DNA of 64,000 bases from Citrus sinensis (taxonomy: Eukaryota > Streptophyta > Magnoliopsida > Sapindales > Rutaceae). Under the pieces are notes generated by a model. The model worked only from the letters and a program-made list of their open reading frames with translations. It did no database searches and was not told where the DNA came from. The stretch is from assembly GCF_022201045.2 (NCBI RefSeq), contig NC_068562.1:27300501-27364500 (forward strand), written 5' to 3'. Shown piece by piece: positions 58,894 to 64,000 of this stretch. A program made the position numbers and the translations under genes. The number at the start of each line of letters is the position of its first letter. The first letter of the stretch is position 1.

Positions 58894-61378
58894 ATGGTTG
58901 CATTAGAGACGATCAATCAAGAAATTTCAATTGATTTAGCCTTTAAACTGAGACTAGGCATGGAGTTCAATTCAGAAGAAGCAGCATATGAATTCTATAA
59001 CAAGTATGCCTTAAGCATGGGCTTTAGCATTAGAAAAGATACTCACACTAAGAATAAGCGTGCTGGTGAAATTACATCAAGAGTATTTGTTTGTTGCAAA
59101 CAAGGTTATTTAAAAACCAAAACAAATCTTCCGAAAGTAAAATATAAAGCAGAGACAAGAACCGGGTGTGATGCTGGATTATTTATCAAGCTAAATATGA
59201 AGAAGAACAATTGGTTTGTTAATCATTTTATTGAGTCTCATAACCATCCGCATGTAATGCAAGAGTGTGCCCATATGCTACCTTCTCAAAGAAAAATAAC
59301 AGGTTCACAAGCAATGGAAGTAGACTTGGCAGAAGAATCCAGGATTTTACTTAAATCCATATATGAGTTAATGGGTAGGCAAGTGGGAGGGTGAGAATCT
59401 CTTGGATACACAAAACTAGATCAGAAGAATTATCTTATAACAAAGAGACAGAAAGATTTAGCGTATGGAGAAGTAGGGTATTTATTGAAATATTTTCCTT
59501 ATGAAACTTTAAAAAATCCATCATTTTCTATTGTATGCAGCTGGATAATGAGGAACATATTACTAATATATTTTGGGCATATGGGAAGATGATTATTGAT
59601 TAAGGTCAATTTAGAGATGTTGTAAGTTTTGATACAACTTACAAAGTAAATAAGGAAAATCGATCATTTGCAACTTTTGTGGGATTTAATCATCATTGAG
59701 TGACAATTATTTTTGGGGCAGCTTGGATGTAAAATGAGACTGCTGATTCATTTATATGGTTGTTTGAGACATTTTTTAAGGCAATGTGTAGGAAATCACC
59801 AAAAACCATCTTTACATATTAGGATGCTGCGATGGCTAAAGCTATTTCTCATGTAATGCCTAACACAAACCATAGGCTTTGTACATGGCATATAATGCAA
59901 AATACCTTGAGGCATGTAAACAATGTTTTTAAAGGCCCTGGAGGGGTAAAAAGTGCATTATCTATGTTCATGGAGTCCACTGAAGAGGAAGACGAGTTTT
60001 TGAGTGCTTGGGATGCAATGCTTGAGGAGTATGATGTGCATGATAATAATTGGTTGAAAAGTATATTTGAGTTAAGAGAGAAATGGACTTATGCATATAA
60101 CAAGCAAGCATGGTCAGCTGGAATCAATAATACCGAACTTAGTGAAAGTTTTAATACTAGCTTATTAGATTACCTCAAGTCAGACTTCAGTGTTGCACAA
60201 TTTTTTATGCATTTCGATAGGGAAGTTAATGATAAAAGGTATAAAGAGTTGGAAGCAAAGTACGATTTATACTATAGGCTAGTTCACATGAAAATGTCTG
60301 TTAAAATGCTTGTACAAGCAAGAGAAGTTTATACAAAAATAATATTTCAAGAGTTTCAAGATGAGCTTGAAGAAGCTATTGATTTTTCTATACAAAATTA
60401 TGTTGTAGAAGGTACACAATTAGCATGGATAGGCACTCTAAAAAGTGATGTGTAAAAAAGGAGATTGACGGCATATTGTCTTGCAGTTGTATGATGTTTG
60501 AGAGGAAAGGGATTTTATGTAGTCATATGATTTAGATTTTTAGAGATGTCATGGATATCAAATAATTTCTTCCCAACTAGTATATCTTACAAAAATGGAC
60601 AAAACAAGAAAGAGCTGAAGTTATTCAAGACATGCATGGGTGTGAAATTCAAGCTGATCCAAAGTTGCAGCAGACATGCAAATATAGAGTTTTGTGTTCC
60701 ACTTTCACTAAGATTTCAAGTAGAGCTTCTAAGAGTGAAAAAATGTACAAGCTAGCAAATGAACATGCAATTAAAATGGCAAAGTTGATTGAAGACCTTT
60801 TGAGCTTAGAAATGGATGGCAATAAAAATGAAAAAATTCAGAACTCTCCTCTTGTTAAACCCGCAAGAAGTATTGAAATGGATGGTCAACAAAATGAGAT
60901 TATTGCCAAAAGAAGAGGGCTAAAAAAGAAAGAGTCATCTCGAGGAAGACATAGATTTAAGAGTGGCTTGGAGATTGCTTTAGCAAAAAAGAGGAAATTA
61001 TCTAATCGTCAGTTGTACTCTCAAATGTCTCAGGTGATGTAGTTATCTTATTCATCAAACCAATTGTTTAAAATATTTTTTCAAATAAATAATGAAAATG
61101 AATGATTAATTGAGTTAAATGCTTGTAGGCACATATTCAATCTGTTCATGCAGTTAATAGCACTCTTCCTCCATCAATGGTCCTCCATCCATATTTAGTA
61201 AGTACTTTTGATTCTTTTTTTATATTGAATATTGATATTTATTTAATTTTGTAACATATTATGAGAGTTTTTTTTTTTATACTATTCTTCTAGGTGGAGC
61301 AACCGCTACAAGGTTATAATGTGCCTAATTTGGTGCCATGTCTCCCTTATGAACCATCTCAGCAGACCAGCTTTTAAG
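58894..61378 (+). pseudogene. FAR1-related (MULE-derived) pseudogene
   Basis: A decayed member of the FAR1/FRS family, transcription factors tamed from Mutator-like transposases. The FAR1 DNA-binding region is intact as far as I can read: GMEFNSEEAAYEFYNKYA, GFSIRKD, FVCCKQG and TRTGCDA, ending in a His-rich ESHNHPH. Stops then fall at 59392 (TGA where relatives have Arg), 59601, 59697, 59730 and 59820, with a frameshift near 59540. The transposase core resumes from 59832 (MAKAISHVMPNTNHRLCTWH) through 60455, where another stop precedes a SWIM zinc-finger-like CSC...LCSH at about 60475-60525. The C-terminal part runs from 60632 to 61042, and short spliced exons reach a TAA or TAG near 61378. 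The remaining frames are long, so decay is recent. Alternatively it is a silenced FRS gene in this accession only. Confidence 0.85.
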
Positions 61379-62859
61379 ATTTGCTTCATCAAAACTTAAC
61401 AGGATGTTCTTTTACAGTTCAAGACTCTCAAGCTTCAAATAGCAATGTTTTGTTTTAATAAATGTCATAAATGAATGACATATTGTTTCTTTTTCTAGTA
61501 CTGAATTTTTATTTTTAAAGATTAACTGAGGAAAATTATTATGAGAAATACATTTGCTGTTGCAGCATGACATTCAAGATAAAGTTTCTGCACCAATTTC
61601 ACTTTCTGCCTATTATGTTTTAATTGGTGAGTTAATTGATTTAAAGTTTTGTTTGCTTGAATTCATATATTATGTATATTGACAGATGCTAAATTTTATA
61701 TAGGTTTTAAACTTTATAGATGTGCATTCTTACATTTGATACCCTCATGAAATTTCACATTTTATTCTTTTGAACAAGCACAACTCAGCTCTATTGAAAT
61801 CTATTTAAGAAACAGAACATTTCAGAAACATAACAAACTTCATATGTCAATAAACATCTAAAATAGTTTTATTACTCAGATTATAGTTGTACACAATAAA
61901 AATCATTACATTTCCCTTTATTATATGTATTCTATACAATGAGAATGACAAACATGGCATGTACATAACGTCCCCAGCCAAAGCCAAAAACTAGCAGCAA
62001 CTAAGAATGCATCAGCAATATTTGATAAACATGCCTTGTCTTCTCTTTGGATTCACTATCTCTAAAAATACCTCGGAAATATTTGAGGTACCAATTGCTT
62101 CATCCAAAACAATCTCCTCATCAATGCTTCTCTTCGTCAACAATCTCATTTTGCAACACTTTATATGACCTGAATCAAAATAAGTATTAAAATTATGGCT
62201 CACTTTTTCAGTGAGGACTTTTATCAAACATGTGGCAGGCATGAAATACATATGAAAATTTTTTAAGCATAAATGCACGGTAAGACCACAAAAATTTATC
62301 TACAAAAGTATATTACAGAAAGAGAGGTTGCTAGTTAAAATATTCTACGCTGACAAATATCTTATATGATATGGTTTTCTATACTTAGAGTCCTCTCTCC
62401 TATGAATGTTTCCACAAGTTTTAATACGGATTTAAGGTTTCACATCTATGTGAAAGGCTTTTACAACGTTATGAAATGATTATTTTGTACTATTGTGAAA
62501 TCTAAATTCACACAAAAATTTATGTGGACATCTATTCTAAAAACAATTATTTATGTCTACTTTTCATTTTCTTTATCTATTTTACATATTTTACATAAAA
62601 CTAATTCTTTTTGGCATTTTAAATTTACTTTCCAATTTTTGGGTATTTAATATTTGTACTGAAAACTGATTAATTCTTGGAATTTTAAATGTTTCATTAA
62701 AAAACTGAATATTTTGAGCATTTTTAAATTTTTATTCAGGACTTAAGTGATGTGGTGGAATGCAATTCTTACAATAGCAATAACTAATAACTGATCCTCG
62801 CGCCAAGCCTAACAAACCTTATCCGCTCTTTTTATCTTCATTAATTCATCCTTCAAAAG
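61379..62859. other. Intergenic DNA before the plastid protein gene
   Basis: No gene is recognised. An 88-residue minus-strand frame at 62012-62278 has no known motif. The right end is the promoter of the next gene. Confidence 0.4.
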
Positions 62860-64000
62860 ATGGCTTATTATGCTGCATTAACTTCATTTCCATATCAATC
62901 TCAAAAGCGCTTCTGCTTCTCAAGAATCAGAGCATCATCTTCATCTTCTGCTGCAACTGGTAGATTTGATCTCAAAACCCTCGAATCAGCCATTGCCAAG
63001 GTTCTAATTCTTTTAAGCTTTTTTCACCTTTTTTTAAAATTTTTTTTAATTTTTGTTAATCAGTAACAAAATTGAATTGAAAACTTGAAATGAATTCCAG
63101 TTTTTCTAGGAGCATGTAATGCAATGTTATGCATTAGAATTTGGGTTGGTGGGTTTTGTTTAGTATATCAATTTAAAAGTACCCTGATGCAGGATTTTTC
63201 ATTTTAAATGTAATTTGTAACGATTGTTTTGAAATTAGCGAAAATGTAAGATCTATAGGACTTTATGCATCACATTAATGTTCAAATTTATAACATATTT
63301 GATTGATTAACTTTCTGCTTGACTCTAATTGTGATGAGTCAGAAGCTCAAAATCATGTGTATTGGAATGGAAGGATTGTTGTGATTTTGAGTTGCTATTT
63401 CGGTTGGCATATAGAAATTTGATGGATATGTATTTTCCGCAGAAAGATAGTAATGCAGTTAAAGAAGCACTTGATCAGCTGAGCGAAGTGGGTTGGGCAA
63501 AGAGATGGAGTTCTCAGCCCTACGTCTCACGTCGTACGGTCAGTCAGTCTCCATTAAGTGTTGAAGTTCTGGGAATGTGCCACTCAAAACATTACCCAAA
63601 TCTACAATCCTATGCATACATACATGTTCATGAATATTTGTTCGCTGCTTTGAAATCTTAGTTATATGTGACCATGTGTTTGGATAATATGTAGTTTTGA
63701 ATCAAATTTTGTGAATCAGACGACTCTTCGGGAGCTGACATTACTTGGAATAAAAAACGCAGAGAACCTTGCTATCCCTAGCGTCAGAAATGATGTGAGT
63801 CTATAACACTAGCATTATGCTTTTATAGATTGACTAGGATTTATTCAAAATTTATATATAAATTTAGTAGGAATCTCACTTTTATTGCTGTTATTACATA
63901 AGTTCCAATATGTTTGATGCCTTTCAGTAATACAGGCAGCTTTTCTTTTCACAGTCGTCGGGATAACAGGGTTTTTGGGTGTTCTTGCTGGCCAGCTTCC
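62860..64000 (+). CDS. Plastid-targeted membrane protein (5' part, cut by window end)
   Basis: Exons 62860-63000, 63443-63538, 63720-63794 and 63936 onward join in frame; the fourth runs off the window. The first 45 residues are Ser/Arg-rich with a cluster of Ser and Ala, as in a chloroplast transit peptide. The mature part reads KEALDQLSEVGWAKRWSSQP, then a TTLRELTLLGIKNAENLAIP segment, then a hydrophobic stretch AAFLFTVVGITGFLGVLAGQLP that begins a membrane helix. I recall similar chloroplast inner-membrane or stress-regulated proteins in Arabidopsis (At1g42960/At5g27290 group), but I am not sure of the exact family. The function is unknown. Confidence 0.8.

Noticed and set aside
62012..62278. 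88-residue minus-strand frame with partly normal composition
   Set aside because: No recognisable motif or splice context; it could be a short unknown gene but evidence is too thin.

Overview
The window is nuclear DNA from a dicot plant. It is AT-rich, its genes carry GT-AG introns, and its families are plant-specific: a NOI/RIN4-type protein, a PLS-class PPR protein, an F-box/kelch protein, a CYP78A P450 and a FAR1-related pseudogene. It also holds plant MITEs, a solo LTR and an endogenous caulimovirid. Citrus or a close relative is my best guess from overall character; the sequence alone does not prove it.

Gene layout: (1) NOI-domain protein (+, 1475-4316, 3 exons). (2) Organellar guanylate kinase (-, 4719-5615). 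(3) Elongation factor 1-beta (+, 7404-9645, 7 exons, two non-canonical GC-AG introns and a Mutator-type MITE in intron 3). (4) DRG1-type GTPase (-, 10742-15204, 10 exons), convergent with EF1B. (5) A decayed partial copy of the EF1B/DRG1 3' region (16381-17260). (6) An 850-residue PPR protein (-, 17756-20308). (7) Shikimate kinase (+, 26041-29668, 10 exons). (8) F-box/kelch protein (-, 31945-33048). (9) CYP78A7-like P450 (+, 49696-51422, 2 exons). (10) tRNA-Leu(AAG) (57668-57748). (11) FAR1-related pseudogene (58894-61378). (12) The 5' part of a plastid-targeted membrane protein (+, 62860 to the window end). The run DRG1, PPR, shikimate kinase, F-box/kelch matches, from memory, the Arabidopsis order At4g39520-At4g39550.

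The space between genes is mostly repeats. The main one is 33.9-41.56 kb, a rearranged block of endogenous pararetrovirus (Caulimoviridae, florendovirus-like). It has two inverted-repeat pairs, one joined tail to tail without a spacer near 39835, and a 202-bp MITE nested inside with a 9-bp target duplication. A 5'-truncated LINE tail with an RNase H domain and poly(A) adjoins it (41585-42121). Further on are a 1.6-kb solo LTR with a 5-bp duplication (43344-44943), a hAT MITE with an 8-bp duplication (45882-46343), other degenerate hAT-like and foldback elements, and an RPA/DUF223-like fragment (21.3-21.8 kb).

The protein genes are ordinary housekeeping or developmental genes and do not form one pathway. 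The best candidate for something undescribed is the inverted viral array, whose transcripts could fold into long double-stranded RNA. The tRNA-adjacent repeats carrying tRNA 3'-half echoes and the GC-AG introns of EF1B are also worth a look. I found no CRISPR array, operon, bacterial gene or rRNA.
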